DNA of 64,000 nt from Streptomyces dysideae (GTDB lineage: Bacteria; Actinomycetota; Actinomycetes; Streptomycetales; Streptomycetaceae). This document shows positions 32,379 through 41,451 of the stretch, in pieces. Below the pieces are notes generated by a model, which saw only the letters and a list, made by a program, of their open reading frames with translations, was not told the origin of the DNA and made no database searches. The stretch is taken from contig NZ_KQ949084.1 in assembly GCF_001514305.1 (NCBI RefSeq), forward strand, positions 62,001-126,000, in the 5' to 3' direction. Made by a program: the position numbers and the translations under genes. Each line of letters opens with the position of its first letter. Within the stretch, counting starts at the first letter, position 1.

Positions 32379-32525
32379 GGGCACACCCCCGATATGTCCC
32401 TCCCACTTTCCCTCTGATGGGCGGTTTGATGCCAGCTTGGATTGGAGCGGGGAGGGCGCAGCCCTCTCGAATAGGGTGGTGGTGGGCGACGGGCGGGTGA
32501 CCAGGGCCCGGCTACTGTTGTGGCC

Positions 32526-33161
32526 ATGCGTCTCCACGTCGTCGACCACCCCCTGGTCGCTCACAAGCTCACCACGCTGCGCGACCAGCGCACCGACTCC
32601 GCGACCTTCCGCCGCCTCGCCGACGAACTGGTCACCCTGCTCGCCTACGAGGCCACGCGGGACGTGCGCACCGAAGCGGTCGACCTCAGGACCCCGGTCG
32701 CCGCCACCACCGGTGTCAAGCTCTCCCACCCGCGCCCGCTGGTGGTGCCGATCCTGCGGGCCGGCCTCGGCATGCTCGACGGCATGGTCCGGCTGCTGCC
32801 GACCGCCGAGGTGGGCTTCCTGGGCATGATCCGCAACGAGGAGACGCTCCAGGCGTCCACGTACGCCTCGCGGATGCCCGAGGACCTCTCCGGCCGTCAG
32901 GTGTACGTCCTGGACCCGATGCTCGCCACCGGCGGCACCCTGGTCGCGGCCATCCAGGAGCTCATCAAGCGCGGCGCGGACGATGTGACCGCCGTGGTGC
33001 TCCTTGCCGCCCCTGAGGGCGTCGAGGTGATGGAGCGCGAGCTGGCCGGGACGCCGGTGACGGTCGTGACGGCCGCCGTCGACGATCACCTGAACGAGCA
33101 CGGCTACATCGTGCCGGGCCTGGGAGATGCCGGGGACCGGTTGTACGGCGCCGCGGAGTAA
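32526..33161 (+). CDS. upp: Uracil phosphoribosyltransferase
   Basis: A 211-residue UPRTase. It has [14 protein letters not shown], the PRPP loop [13 protein letters not shown] and C-terminal [16 protein letters not shown], all diagnostic. It salvages uracil to UMP. Start at ATG 32526; a GTG two codons upstream is less likely. TACTGT at 32513-32518 is a possible -10 box that would make the mRNA leaderless. A common intergenic repeat follows the gene. Confidence 0.95.
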   Translation: MRLHVVDHPLVAHKLTTLRDQRTDSATFRRLADELVTLLAYEATRDVRTEAVDLRTPVAATTGVKLSHPRPLVVPILRAGLGMLDGMVRLLPTAEVGFLGMIRNEETLQASTYASRMPEDLSGRQVYVLDPMLATGGTLVAAIQELIKRGADDVTAVVLLAAPEGVEVMERELAGTPVTVVTAAVDDHLNEHGYIVPGLGDAGDRLYGAAE

Positions 33162-33220
33162 GAACGCCTTTTCGCCGTAGGGGTGCGGATCCATCGCGGC
33201 TGCCGGTCCGTTGTGGCTGG

Positions 33221-33278
33221 TCGCGCCCGCGCGGCGGAGCCGCATATCGATGCAGCCCCGCGCCCCTGCCGGGCGCTT
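33221..33278. repeat. Intergenic Streptomyces repeat, copy 2
   Basis: TCGCGCCC-GCGCGGCGGAGCCGC-(7 nt)-GCAGCCCCGCGCCCC...GGGCGCTT. It matches 4280-4336 and sits just downstream of upp, ending 1 bp before the stop of the convergent gene. Likely a shared transcript end. Confidence 0.7.
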
Positions 33279-33279
33279 C

Positions 33280-33921
33280 TCAGCAGGCCTTCTTGGAAGA
33301 GCTGGGCGTCGGCTGGGGCTTGGCCAGTGCGGCCAGGGCCTTGTCGGCGTCCGCCTTCTTCGTGAGCGCCTTGAAGCCGGTGCCGATGATCAGGTCGACG
33401 TCGGTGCCCTTGCGGGCGTCGTCGGTGCGGCGCTCGGCGGTGGTGAGCTGGGTGGCGAGGACGGGCAGCGAGGTGTTCAGGGCGGAGGCGGGGCCGAGCA
33501 GTATCCCGGTGCCCTTGACCTTCTTGTCGAACTCCTCGGTCGCGTTGCCCACGTCGCCGATTCTGAAGCCGCGCTTCTTGAGTTCGTCGGCGGTCTCCTT
33601 GGCCAGTCCGCTGCGGGGCGTGGCGTTGAAGACGTTGACGGTGATCTTGCCCGGCTGGGGCAGGGCGGCGGGGCTCGCGGTGGCCGACGGGGTCACCTTC
33701 GTCGCGCAGTCCGCCTTGGGGCCGACCGCGGAGGCCTGGTCGCCGCCGGTGAAGACATCGATGAGCTGCAGCGTGCCCCAGCCGATCATGCCGAGGGCGG
33801 CGACGGAGGCGACCACCACGAGGACGAGCCTGCCGCGGCGCCGGGGGCGGCGCATCCGCGGGTACTTGTCGCCCTTGATGCGGTACCGGCCGCCCATGCC
33901 GGGGGGAGTCAGCATGCTCAT
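33280..33921 (-). CDS. LytR C-terminal domain membrane protein
   Basis: A 213-residue protein: basic N-terminus, one membrane helix (about 30-52, LVLVVVASVAALGMIGWG), then an extracellular LytR_C domain (KITVNVFNATPRSGLAKETADEL, GFRIGDVGNA, TDVDLIIGTGF). Such domains accompany wall-polymer ligases (LCP family). It ends with a single Cys. Convergent with upp. Confidence 0.85.
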   Translation of the reverse strand: MSMLTPPGMGGRYRIKGDKYPRMRRPRRRGRLVLVVVASVAALGMIGWGTLQLIDVFTGGDQASAVGPKADCATKVTPSATASPAALPQPGKITVNVFNATPRSGLAKETADELKKRGFRIGDVGNATEEFDKKVKGTGILLGPASALNTSLPVLATQLTTAERRTDDARKGTDVDLIIGTGFKALTKKADADKALAALAKPQPTPSSSKKAC

Positions 33922-34020
33922 GGGCGCAGCGTAGTGCGCCCGGGCGGCAATGCCTACTAGATGATCATTGGATGCCGCGCAGGAGAACCCGAAAGGGTCA
34001 AGTCTTCACAAGGGCGGCAC

Positions 34021-34317
34021 TCAGTCCAGCTCGAGCACACGCGCGTGCAGCACCTGTCGCTGCTGCAGCGCCGCCCGCACCGCGCGGTGCAGACCGTCCT
34101 CGAGGTAGAGGTCGCCCTGCCACTTCACGACGTGCGCGAACAGGTCGCCGTAGAAGGTGGAGTCCTCGGCGAGCAGGGTTTCCAGGTCGAGCTGGCCCTT
34201 GGTCGTCACGAGCTGATCGAGGCGGACCGGGCGCGGCGCGACGTCCGCCCACTGCCGGGTGCTTTCCCGGCCGTGGTCGGGGTACGGCCGGCCGTTTCCG
34301 ATGCGCTTGAAGATCAC
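34021..34317 (-). CDS. Conserved actinobacterial protein, sometimes labelled VapB-like antitoxin
   Basis: A 98-residue cytoplasmic protein starting MIFKRIGNGRPYPDHG, with LDQLVTTKGQLDLETLL and LYLEDGLHRAVRAAL. The latter resembles the DG-x-HR motif of ParB/sulfiredoxin-like folds, but the family is uncharacterised to my knowledge. No toxin gene adjoins it, so an antitoxin role is doubtful. Confidence 0.75.
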   Translation of the reverse strand: MIFKRIGNGRPYPDHGRESTRQWADVAPRPVRLDQLVTTKGQLDLETLLAEDSTFYGDLFAHVVKWQGDLYLEDGLHRAVRAALQQRQVLHARVLELD

Positions 34318-34540
34318 ACGGAAAGCCTACCGGTCAAGGCTCTCCGGGCGCAGCCTCCCGGCCCGGGCCGTGCGAGTCAAGTGCGTTCAGATCGTGATCA
34401 ATATTGGTCAAATGGGGTGTATGTGGCTAGTCGTCGAACCACCGTTACTTGGGTCGCGCAGTGACCGACCGGTGAGGGGACCGATTGATGAGGCGGCGCG
34501 GCGGAGAGGCAGTTCCGCCTCGACCACGCCGCCAGGTGGG

Positions 34541-34672
34541 TCAGTCGCGTTTCGGGTCCCGTGGGGGCTGCTGTCGCTCCCGGGGATCGGGCCCGGGCTG
34601 GGGCTTGGGCGCGCTGCGTGCGGCTTCTGCGCGTAGGAGGGCGCGCAGAACCGCGTATGGGTCGATTGGCAT
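34541..34672 (-). CDS. Small conserved protein (43 residues)
   Basis: Reads MPIDPYAVLRALLRAEAARS followed by a Pro/Arg-rich tail. AAGGA lies 9 bp before the ATG. Codon pattern fits a real gene and I recall similar short proteins in other Streptomyces. Role unknown. The 223 bp between it and the gene at 34317 hold no supported gene. Confidence 0.5.
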   Translation of the reverse strand: MPIDPYAVLRALLRAEAARSAPKPQPGPDPRERQQPPRDPKRD

Positions 34673-34722
34673 GCGTGTGTTCCTTGCGTCGTGCTGAGTG
34701 GCTGACCGGTGGGCCGGTCCGG

Positions 34723-35040
34723 TCAGCAGCGCAGGACCACGGAGCGTACGGCGGGCAGCGCGGGCGGAGTGCGCGGCGGCAGGGCGGGCGGCCGGCCCGC
34801 CGGTGCCGGGGGCGCCGACTCCGGGAGAGGTGCGGGACGCAGCGGTACGGCGGCACGGTGGGCGCCGCGGGACGGTGGCCGCAGGTCGGTCTCCAGGGCG
34901 TCGTACTCGACGGCCTCACCGGCCACGGCGACCGGCGTCGCCGGCACCCCCGAGTGCGCGCCCGGCACGAGCAGGGCGAGGAGCAGGACGGGCACCCGGA
35001 GCCAGGCGTACCGGCGGATGAGGTGCGCGACGCTGCTCAT
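34723..35040 (-). CDS. Small secreted Pro-rich protein
   Basis: A 105-residue protein with an N-terminal signal-like helix (RVPVLLLALLVPGAHSG) and a Pro/Ala-rich mature part containing VEYDALETDLRPP and a final VVLRC. Likely exported. No known family. Confidence 0.55.
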   Translation of the reverse strand: MSSVAHLIRRYAWLRVPVLLLALLVPGAHSGVPATPVAVAGEAVEYDALETDLRPPSRGAHRAAVPLRPAPLPESAPPAPAGRPPALPPRTPPALPAVRSVVLRC

Positions 35041-35120
35041 GGGAGGTCATCTCCCCGGGGGACGTACGTCGTTCATCGCGCGGCCTGCGAGAACCGCTCG
35101 CTCGGCGTACCCGCGGCGGT

Positions 35121-35783
35121 TCACAGCTCGCGCGGGACCTGGTGGGCGCGGTCCCGGATCCGGACCGCCGTGACGGTCTCGACGACGCCGACCACGACCA
35201 GCCACCAGCCGCCGAGCAGGGTGAGCACGGCGACCGACTCGAACGGCGAGACGATCAGCACGGCCCCGGCGGCGAAGGTGACCACGCCGAGGAGGAGCTG
35301 CCAGCCGCGTGCGGGCATCGCCGGGTCGGAGGCGGCGGCCAGGGTCTGGGTGATGCCGCGGATCAGCCAGCCGATGCCGATCCACAGGGCGAGCAGCAGG
35401 ATCGACCGCATGGGGCCGCGGAAGCAGAACAGGCCGAGCAGGACGGACAGGGCGCCGCTGACGAAGGCCAGGACGCGCAGCGAGGTCGTCCGGTGCGTGC
35501 CGAAGGCGGCGACCAGCTGGAACACGCCGCTGATGAGGAGGTAGAGGCCGAAGAGGATCCCGGCGGCGAACAGGGAGGCGCCCGGCCAGACCAGGACCAG
35601 GATGCCGAGAACCAGGGAGGCGACGCCGGTGAGCAGGACGGCCTGCCAGGCGGCGCGCGACAGGGCGTGCAGGGGGCCCTCGAACGGTGGTTCGGGTTCG
35701 TGACCGCTCGCCGGGGGCCTGGCGTGGACCTTGCGGTCGTCGTACTCCGGGCCCCAGGGGGAGCCGGACGGTGGTTCGGTCAT
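35121..35783 (-). CDS. HdeD/DUF308 family membrane protein
   Basis: A 220-residue protein from ATG 35783, with six membrane helices in three pairs and repeated G-I-L-x-L-x-P-G/S motifs (LVLGILVLVWPGASLFAAG; LLGVVTFAAGAVLIVSP). This is the HdeD acid-resistance family fold; in actinomycetes its role is unproven. The ribosome-binding site is weak, so the start is not firm. Confidence 0.82.
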   Translation of the reverse strand: MTEPPSGSPWGPEYDDRKVHARPPASGHEPEPPFEGPLHALSRAAWQAVLLTGVASLVLGILVLVWPGASLFAAGILFGLYLLISGVFQLVAAFGTHRTTSLRVLAFVSGALSVLLGLFCFRGPMRSILLLALWIGIGWLIRGITQTLAAASDPAMPARGWQLLLGVVTFAAGAVLIVSPFESVAVLTLLGGWWLVVVGVVETVTAVRIRDRAHQVPREL

Positions 35784-35858
35784 GGTCCATGCTTCGGCCG
35801 GGCGGCACCGCCTCGCCACCCGGACGGGTCCACTCGACTTACCCGCGTGACGCGGGAC

Positions 35859-36452
35859 TTACTTGCGGGTGGCCTTCGCCGCCTTGGCCGCCGCCTTCAT
35901 CTCCTGCTTGTGCGCCCGCACCTTGGTCAGTGACTCGGGCCCGGTGATGTCGGCGACGGAGCGGAAGGAATCCGGCTCTCCGTAGGCGCCCGCGGCCTCG
36001 CGCCAGCCCTCGGGCCGTACGCCGAGCTGCTTGCCGAGCAGGGCGAGGAAGATCTGGGCCTTCTGCTTGCCGAAGCCGGGCAGGTCCTCCAGGCGCCGCA
36101 GCAGCTCCCGGCCGTCGTCGACGCCCTTCCAGATGAGCTCGGCGCTTCCGTCGTAGTGCTCGGTCAGGTACTGGCACAGCTGCTGGATGCGCTTGGCCAT
36201 CGACCCCGGGTAGCGGTGCACGGCCGGCTTCTCCGACAGCAGGGCGGCGAAGGCCTCGGGTTCGTGGGCGGCGATGTCGTGCGCGTCCAGGTCGTCGGCG
36301 CCGAGCCGGTCCGCGATGGTGCGGGGGCCCTTGAACGCCCACTCCATCGGAACCTGCTGGTCGAGCAGCATCCCGACCAGTGCGGCGAGCGGGCTGCGGC
36401 CGAGGAGCGCGTCGGCTTCGGGGTCCTGGGCGAGGTGCAGGGTGACGTCCAT
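35859..36452 (-). CDS. HhH-GPD type base-excision repair protein
   Basis: A 197-residue protein. LVGMLLDQQVPMEWAFKGP near residue 25 and the hairpin-helix-hairpin LEDLPGFGKQKAQIFLALL near 122 match the actinobacterial HhH-GPD family. A later SVADITGPESL holds the Asp expected at the active site. The tail is Lys/Ala-rich. Probable DNA glycosylase with unknown base preference. Confidence 0.85.
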   Translation of the reverse strand: MDVTLHLAQDPEADALLGRSPLAALVGMLLDQQVPMEWAFKGPRTIADRLGADDLDAHDIAAHEPEAFAALLSEKPAVHRYPGSMAKRIQQLCQYLTEHYDGSAELIWKGVDDGRELLRRLEDLPGFGKQKAQIFLALLGKQLGVRPEGWREAAGAYGEPDSFRSVADITGPESLTKVRAHKQEMKAAAKAAKATRK

Positions 36453-36619
36453 GGACCGATGATCGCCCGGCTGCGCTTCGGACGCAGCCGGGCGGAGGTC
36501 AGCGGTGGGTCACATCTCGACGTGGGGGCTGGTCAGGGCGGCGCCGAAGGAGGCGTCGACGCATTGCCGGAGAAACACGCCCAACTGGCCTTCCTCCCCC
36601 GGGCGGTAGCCTTCCCGGC

Positions 36620-37093
36620 GTGACTCCGGAAGACCTGGTAGCGCACTACTCCCTGGAGCCGATCCCGCGTGAGGGCGGGCTGTTCCGGCAAACCTGGGCC
36701 GGGCCCGAACGGCCCGACGGGCGGCCGCAGGGCACCGCGATCGTCGTCCTGCTGACCGCGGACGACTACTCGGCCCTGCACCGCCTGCCGGACGACGAGG
36801 TCTGGCACTTCTACCTGGGCGACCCGCTGGAACTGCTCCTCCTAGCCCCCGACGGCACGTCCCGTACGGCCGTCCTCGGCCCGGACATAAGAGGCGGCCA
36901 GCACCTGCAACTCACCGTCCCCGCCGGGACCTGGATGGGGGCGCAGGTGGTGGCGGGCGGTGCGTGGACGTTCTTCGGGTGCACCATGGCGCCCGGGTTC
37001 ACGTACGAGGGGTATGAGCACGGCGACGCGGAGTGGCTCATCGCGCGTTATCCGGCGGAGGCCGACCGGATTGCGGGACTGTGTCGGCCATGA
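36620..37093 (+). CDS. Cupin family protein (DUF985)
   Basis: A 157-residue beta-barrel protein from GTG 36620. PREGGLFRQTW, DDEVWHFYLGDPLEL and APGFTYEGYEHGD are hallmarks of DUF985 cupins. Its last codons overlap the following SDR gene (ATGA), so they are coupled. Substrate unknown; sugar-nucleotide or small-acid binding is possible. Confidence 0.85.
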   Translation: MTPEDLVAHYSLEPIPREGGLFRQTWAGPERPDGRPQGTAIVVLLTADDYSALHRLPDDEVWHFYLGDPLELLLLAPDGTSRTAVLGPDIRGGQHLQLTVPAGTWMGAQVVAGGAWTFFGCTMAPGFTYEGYEHGDAEWLIARYPAEADRIAGLCRP

Positions 37094-37854
37094 GACTGCT
37101 GGAGGGACACGTCGCCCTGGTCACCGGTGCGAGCGGCGGCATCGGACGCGGGATCGCGCTGCGGTTCGCGGAGGAGGGGGCGGCGGTGGCGGTGCACTGC
37201 CGTACGGAGCTGGACGCGGCGGTGGAAGTGGCGCGGCGGGTACGGAAGCTGGGCTCACGGGCCATCGTCCTGCGGGCCGAGCTGACCGACGAGGACGCGT
37301 GCCGGAGGCTGGTCGGGCAGGCGGTGGAGTGGGGGGAGGGGCGGCTGACGGCGCTGGTCAACAACGCGGGCGTCCAGCCGACCCAGGAGCTGCCGGGGAT
37401 GACGGCGGCGGACTGGCGGGCGGTGGTGGACGCCAACCTGTCGAGCGTCTTCGCGTGTACGCAGGCTGCCGCTGAGGTCATGCGGGAGCAGGCGGACGGC
37501 GGTTCGGTGACCCACATCGCGTCCATCGAGGCGAGGTGGCCGGCGCCGTTGCACGCGCACTACTCCGCGTCCAAGGCGGCGGTCGTGATGCATGCGCGGT
37601 CCGCTGCCCTGGAGTACGGCCCGTACGGCATCCGCGTCAACACGGTCTCGCCCGGCCTGATCGACCGGGCCGGGCTGGAGGAGGCGTGGCCGGAAGGGGT
37701 GGCGAGGTGGGAACGGGCGGCGCCGCTCGGGAGGTTGGGGCGGCCGGAGGACGTCGGGGACGCGTGTGTGTTCCTCGCGTCGGGGCGGGCGTCCTGGATC
37801 ACCGGGCAGGATCTTGTGGTGGACGGCGGGGTGTCGGCACGGCCGACTTGGTGA
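37090..37854 (+). CDS. Short-chain dehydrogenase/reductase
   Basis: A 254-residue SDR. TGASGGIG near residue 13 (cofactor binding), NNAGV near 93, catalytic Ser in HIASIEAR and YSASK (Tyr, Lys) are all present, followed by RVNTVSPGLI. It is coupled to the cupin gene. Similar to 3-oxoacyl-ACP reductase-like enzymes; true substrate unknown. Confidence 0.88.
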   Translation: MRLLEGHVALVTGASGGIGRGIALRFAEEGAAVAVHCRTELDAAVEVARRVRKLGSRAIVLRAELTDEDACRRLVGQAVEWGEGRLTALVNNAGVQPTQELPGMTAADWRAVVDANLSSVFACTQAAAEVMREQADGGSVTHIASIEARWPAPLHAHYSASKAAVVMHARSAALEYGPYGIRVNTVSPGLIDRAGLEEAWPEGVARWERAAPLGRLGRPEDVGDACVFLASGRASWITGQDLVVDGGVSARPTW

Positions 37855-37883
37855 GCCAGCCAGGGGGCTCTGCCCCCTTTGCC

Positions 37884-38073
37884 GGCAGGCGGCTGTGCTC
37901 GGCGACCGGCCATCTGTCAATCGCGGCCGGGTGGCTGTCGTACGACTGTCGCCGCCCGGCCGCCGCGCGCAGCCTCTACGACGAGGCGTTGGCCGCCGCC
38001 CGGATCGCCGACGACCCAGGCCTTGAGGGGCACGCCTTCGGCTGTCTCTCGCTGTTGGCCAAGGTGTCGGCCC
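37884..38073 (+). pseudogene. Remnant of a TPR-containing regulator
   Basis: The frame reads LCSATGHLSIAAGWLSYD, AAARSLYDEALAAARIADDP and HAFGCLSLLAK, which is a tetratricopeptide segment as found in Streptomyces XRE regulators. No HTH part or start is present and the similarity ends quickly. Only this fragment is left between the SDR and the CopC/CopD gene. Confidence 0.65.
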
Positions 38074-38158
38074 GCACCCGCACCGGCGCCCCAGTGAGCG
38101 CCGCCGCCCCCGCATCCGTACCTATCCACGACGCAACGTCCCGGACGGAGAACACAAC

Positions 38159-39925
38159 GTGGGGTGCAATGGCGAACGACAAGGCCGGCGGCGGATTCAA
38201 CGGCTGGTGCTGCTGGCGCCCCTGCTGGTCCTGTTCCTCCTCACCGGCACGACCCCCGCGTCCGCTCACGCCGCCCTCCGCACCACCGACCCCGAGGACG
38301 GAACCGTCCTCAAGTCCGCCCCCACCCACCTCACCCTGACCTTCACGGAGTCCGTCGGCCTCCTCGACGACTCCTTCCGCGTCCTCGACCCGGACAACCG
38401 GCGTCTCCGCACCGGCGAGCCCGAACACGCGCCGGACGGTTCAGACACCGCCCGCGTGACGCTCCCCGCCAAGCTCGGCGAGGGCACCTACACCGTGGCC
38501 TGGCGGGTGGTGTCCGAGGACAGTCACCCCGTCTCCGGCGCGTTCACCTTCTCCGTCGGCAAACCCTCCGCGACGACGGCCACGGCACCCACCGGCCCCG
38601 TCGAGGACCCGGCGACGGCCGGCCTCTACAACATCGCCCGCTATCTGGCGTACCTCGGCGCGGTCCTGCTCATCGGCACGGCGGTGTTCGTGGCGGTCTG
38701 CCGGCGGGAGGAGCCGGGGGCGGCGCTGCGCAAGCTGCTCCGGGGCGGCTGGTGGGCCCTCCTCGCGGCCACGCTCGCCCTGCTGGTGCTCCGCGCCCCG
38801 TACGAGGCGGGCACGGGCCCGGCGACGGCCTTCGATGCCCAAGCCCTCACCCGTACCCTGAGCAGCCGTCCTGGCGTGGTCCTGCTGGCGCGGCTCGCCC
38901 TGCTCCTGGCCGTGGCCGTCTGTTTCGTCCTCGTACGGTCGCCCAGGCGCCGCACGCTCCTCGGCGCCCCCCTCGCCCTCGGCCTCGCCCTCACCTGGGC
39001 CGCCGGCGAACACGCCTCCGCCGGTATCCAGGTGCCGCTGGCGATGACCTCGTCCGTGCTGCATCTGCTCGCCACGGCGGTCTGGCTCGGCGGCCTCGTC
39101 GCCCTGCTCACCGCACTCCACCGCGACCGTCTCACCCCGGCCGCCGTCACCCGCTTCTCCCGCCTCGCGTTCGCTTCCGTGACCGTCCTGGTGGTCACCG
39201 GCGTCTACCAGTCCTGGCGGGGGCTCGGTTCCTGGGAGGCGCTCACCGGGACGGCGTACGGCAGGCTCCTGACCGTCAAGCTGGTCGCGGTGGCGCTGCT
39301 GCTGGCCGCGGCGGGCCTGTCGCGGCGCTGGACGGCGCGGCTCGCCCCGGCGCAGACGGCGGCCGTGACGGAACGCGTCCCGGAAACGGTCGGCGGCCCG
39401 CCACCCGCGCAGAGTCGGCCGGAGCAGCCTTCCGCACCGGACACCCACCCCCGCACCGCCCTCCGCCGCTCCGTCCTCGCCGAGGTCGCCGTCGGTGCCG
39501 CCGTGCTGGTGATCACGACGATCCTCACCGGCACCCTCCCCGGCCGCGCGGAAGCCGAGGCGGCACAGGCGGCGCCCCCGGCGGTGGGCACCTCGGTCAC
39601 CACGATCCCCTTCGACGTCGGCACCCCCGGCGGCACCGGCAAGGTGCAGATCACCCTCGACCCGGGACGGGTGGGCGACAACTCGGTCGAGGCGCTCGTC
39701 TACGGCCCCGACGGCGGCATCTCCAGCGTCCCCGAGCTCCGCCTCTCCTTCACCCTTCCCGCGCAGCGGATCGGCCCGCTGGACGCCGAGCTCACCGACC
39801 GGGGCGGCTACTGGGGCAACAGCTTCGTCCAGCTGCCGATCGCCGGGACCTGGGAGATGAAGGTGACGGTGCGGGTCTCGGAGGTGGACCAGGTGAGCGT
39901 GACCAGGAAGGTCCTCGTCCGGTAG
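38159..39925 (+). CDS. CopC-CopD fusion, copper resistance membrane protein
   Basis: A 588-residue protein. A signal helix is followed by mature HAALRTTDPEDG, where the N-terminal His is the usual CopC copper ligand, and EDSHPVSGAFTF, another ligand region. Residues about 150-470 form the CopD membrane part with eight helices, and a C-terminal beta domain (about 480-588) resembles YtkA-like domains. It likely moves or binds copper at the membrane. GTG start. Confidence 0.88.
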   Translation: MGCNGERQGRRRIQRLVLLAPLLVLFLLTGTTPASAHAALRTTDPEDGTVLKSAPTHLTLTFTESVGLLDDSFRVLDPDNRRLRTGEPEHAPDGSDTARVTLPAKLGEGTYTVAWRVVSEDSHPVSGAFTFSVGKPSATTATAPTGPVEDPATAGLYNIARYLAYLGAVLLIGTAVFVAVCRREEPGAALRKLLRGGWWALLAATLALLVLRAPYEAGTGPATAFDAQALTRTLSSRPGVVLLARLALLLAVAVCFVLVRSPRRRTLLGAPLALGLALTWAAGEHASAGIQVPLAMTSSVLHLLATAVWLGGLVALLTALHRDRLTPAAVTRFSRLAFASVTVLVVTGVYQSWRGLGSWEALTGTAYGRLLTVKLVAVALLLAAAGLSRRWTARLAPAQTAAVTERVPETVGGPPPAQSRPEQPSAPDTHPRTALRRSVLAEVAVGAAVLVITTILTGTLPGRAEAEAAQAAPPAVGTSVTTIPFDVGTPGGTGKVQITLDPGRVGDNSVEALVYGPDGGISSVPELRLSFTLPAQRIGPLDAELTDRGGYWGNSFVQLPIAGTWEMKVTVRVSEVDQVSVTRKVLVR

Positions 39926-39976
39926 GGCGGCGAAAGTTTCGCAGCGGCCCGGCAGGACAGTTCGAAATGTCGGTCA

Positions 39977-40033
39977 CGTTTCCAAAACGGCCCCATGGAC
40001 CCCTTGACGCATGACCTGACATACGGCTGTTAT
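39977..40033 (+). promoter_or_regulatory. Promoter and candidate operator of the galactoside operon
   Basis: TTGACG at 40004-40009 and TGTTAT at 40028-40033 with an 18-bp spacer fit a housekeeping promoter. CGTTT-CCA-AAACG at 39977-39989 is a perfect short palindrome upstream, a possible LacI/ROK-type site. About 100 bp of leader precede the first gene. Confidence 0.5.
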
Positions 40034-40132
40034 GGCGCCAACGTGTTCGGTCAAGTTGATTTCTGATCGATTACGACGGACTTCGACTCGTGCCGCTACC
40101 CACGGCCGAACCCTTGCCCTCAGGAGCCGCAG

Positions 40133-41446
40133 ATGCACCACACCTCTCCCTCCGGTCTCTCCCTCCCCTCGCCGAGCCGTCGCACCCTGCTGCGCGGCGT
40201 CGGCGGCGCAGCTGTGCTCGGCGCGGGCATCCCGCTGCTGAGCGCCTGCGGCGGCGGTGGCACGGCGAGCGACCCGAAGACCGTCACGGTCGGCTCCAAC
40301 GCGTCGGACGCGGTGCCGAAGAAGGCGTTCGCCGACATCTACGCGGCGTTCAAGAAGGAGTCCGGGCTCACGGTCGACGTGAACACCAAGGACCACAACA
40401 CCTTCCAGGAGCAGATCAACTCCTACCTGCAGGGCACGCCGGACGACGTCTTCAACTGGTTCGCCGGTTACCGCATGCAGTTCTTCGCGGCCAAGGGCCT
40501 GGCCACCCCGATCGACGACGTGTGGAAGACCATCGAGGGCAACTTCCCCGACGCGATGAAGGGGCTCAGCAAGGGCGAGGACGGCAAGTACTACTTCGTG
40601 CCGCTGTACACGTACCCGTGGGCGCTCTTCTACCGCAAGAGTGTCTTCCAGGAGAAGGGCTACGAAGTTCCCACCACGTGGGACGACTTCGTCGCCCTGT
40701 GCAAGCAGATGCAGAAGGACAAGCTGGTCCCGATCGCCTTCGGCGACAAGGACGCCTGGCCCGCGCTCGGCACCTTCGACCAGATCAACTTCCGCGCCAA
40801 CGGCTACGACTTCCACGTCGAGCTGATGGCCGGCAAGGCCTCCTGGACCGACGCCAAGGTGCGCAAGGCCTTCGACCTGTGGGCGGAGATCCTCCCGTAC
40901 CACCAGGAGGGCGCCACCGGCCGCACCTGGCAGGACGCCGCGCAGACCCTGGCGTCGAAGAAGGCCGGCATGTACCTGCTGGGCACCTTCGTGGGCCAGC
41001 AGTTCACCAACGAGGCCGACCGCGAGGACCTCGACTTCTTCGCCTTCCCGGAGATCGACCCGGCGTACGGCCAGGACACCGTCGAGGCGCCCACCGACGG
41101 CTTCATGCTCTCCAAGGCCCCGAAGAACAAGGCGGGTGCCGTGCAGCTCCTGGAGTACCTGGGCTCCCCGGCCGCCGAGGAGATCTACCTCAAGTCCGAC
41201 CCGAACGTCGTCGCCGCCTCCACCAAGGCCGACACCTCCGCGTACAGCCCGCTGCAGAAGAAGGCGTACGAGATGATCTCGGGCGCGAAGAGCCTGACCC
41301 AGTTCATGGACCGCGACAGCCGGCCGGACTTCACCTCCACGGTGATGCAGCCCGCGCTGCAGAAGTTCATCCGCGACCCCAAGGGGATCGACAGTCTGCT
41401 CTCGTCGATCGAGCGCCAGAAGAAGACGATCTTCGCGTCCAGCTGA
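40133..41446 (+). CDS. Sugar ABC transporter substrate-binding lipoprotein
   Basis: A 437-residue family 1 extracellular solute-binding protein. It has a twin-arginine motif SRRTLLRG at 15-22 and lipobox LLSAC with Cys39, so it is a Tat-exported lipoprotein. DKDAWPALGTFDQINFR and similar segments fit oligosaccharide binders. The genes downstream suggest alpha- and beta-galactosides as ligands. Confidence 0.9.
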   Translation: MHHTSPSGLSLPSPSRRTLLRGVGGAAVLGAGIPLLSACGGGGTASDPKTVTVGSNASDAVPKKAFADIYAAFKKESGLTVDVNTKDHNTFQEQINSYLQGTPDDVFNWFAGYRMQFFAAKGLATPIDDVWKTIEGNFPDAMKGLSKGEDGKYYFVPLYTYPWALFYRKSVFQEKGYEVPTTWDDFVALCKQMQKDKLVPIAFGDKDAWPALGTFDQINFRANGYDFHVELMAGKASWTDAKVRKAFDLWAEILPYHQEGATGRTWQDAAQTLASKKAGMYLLGTFVGQQFTNEADREDLDFFAFPEIDPAYGQDTVEAPTDGFMLSKAPKNKAGAVQLLEYLGSPAAEEIYLKSDPNVVAASTKADTSAYSPLQKKAYEMISGAKSLTQFMDRDSRPDFTSTVMQPALQKFIRDPKGIDSLLSSIERQKKTIFASS

Positions 41447-41451
41447 TCCAG

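Noticed and set aside
34021-34317. VapB antitoxin of a toxin-antitoxin pair
   Set aside because: No toxin gene adjoins, and the protein is conserved in a core position; the label seems to come from weak similarity.
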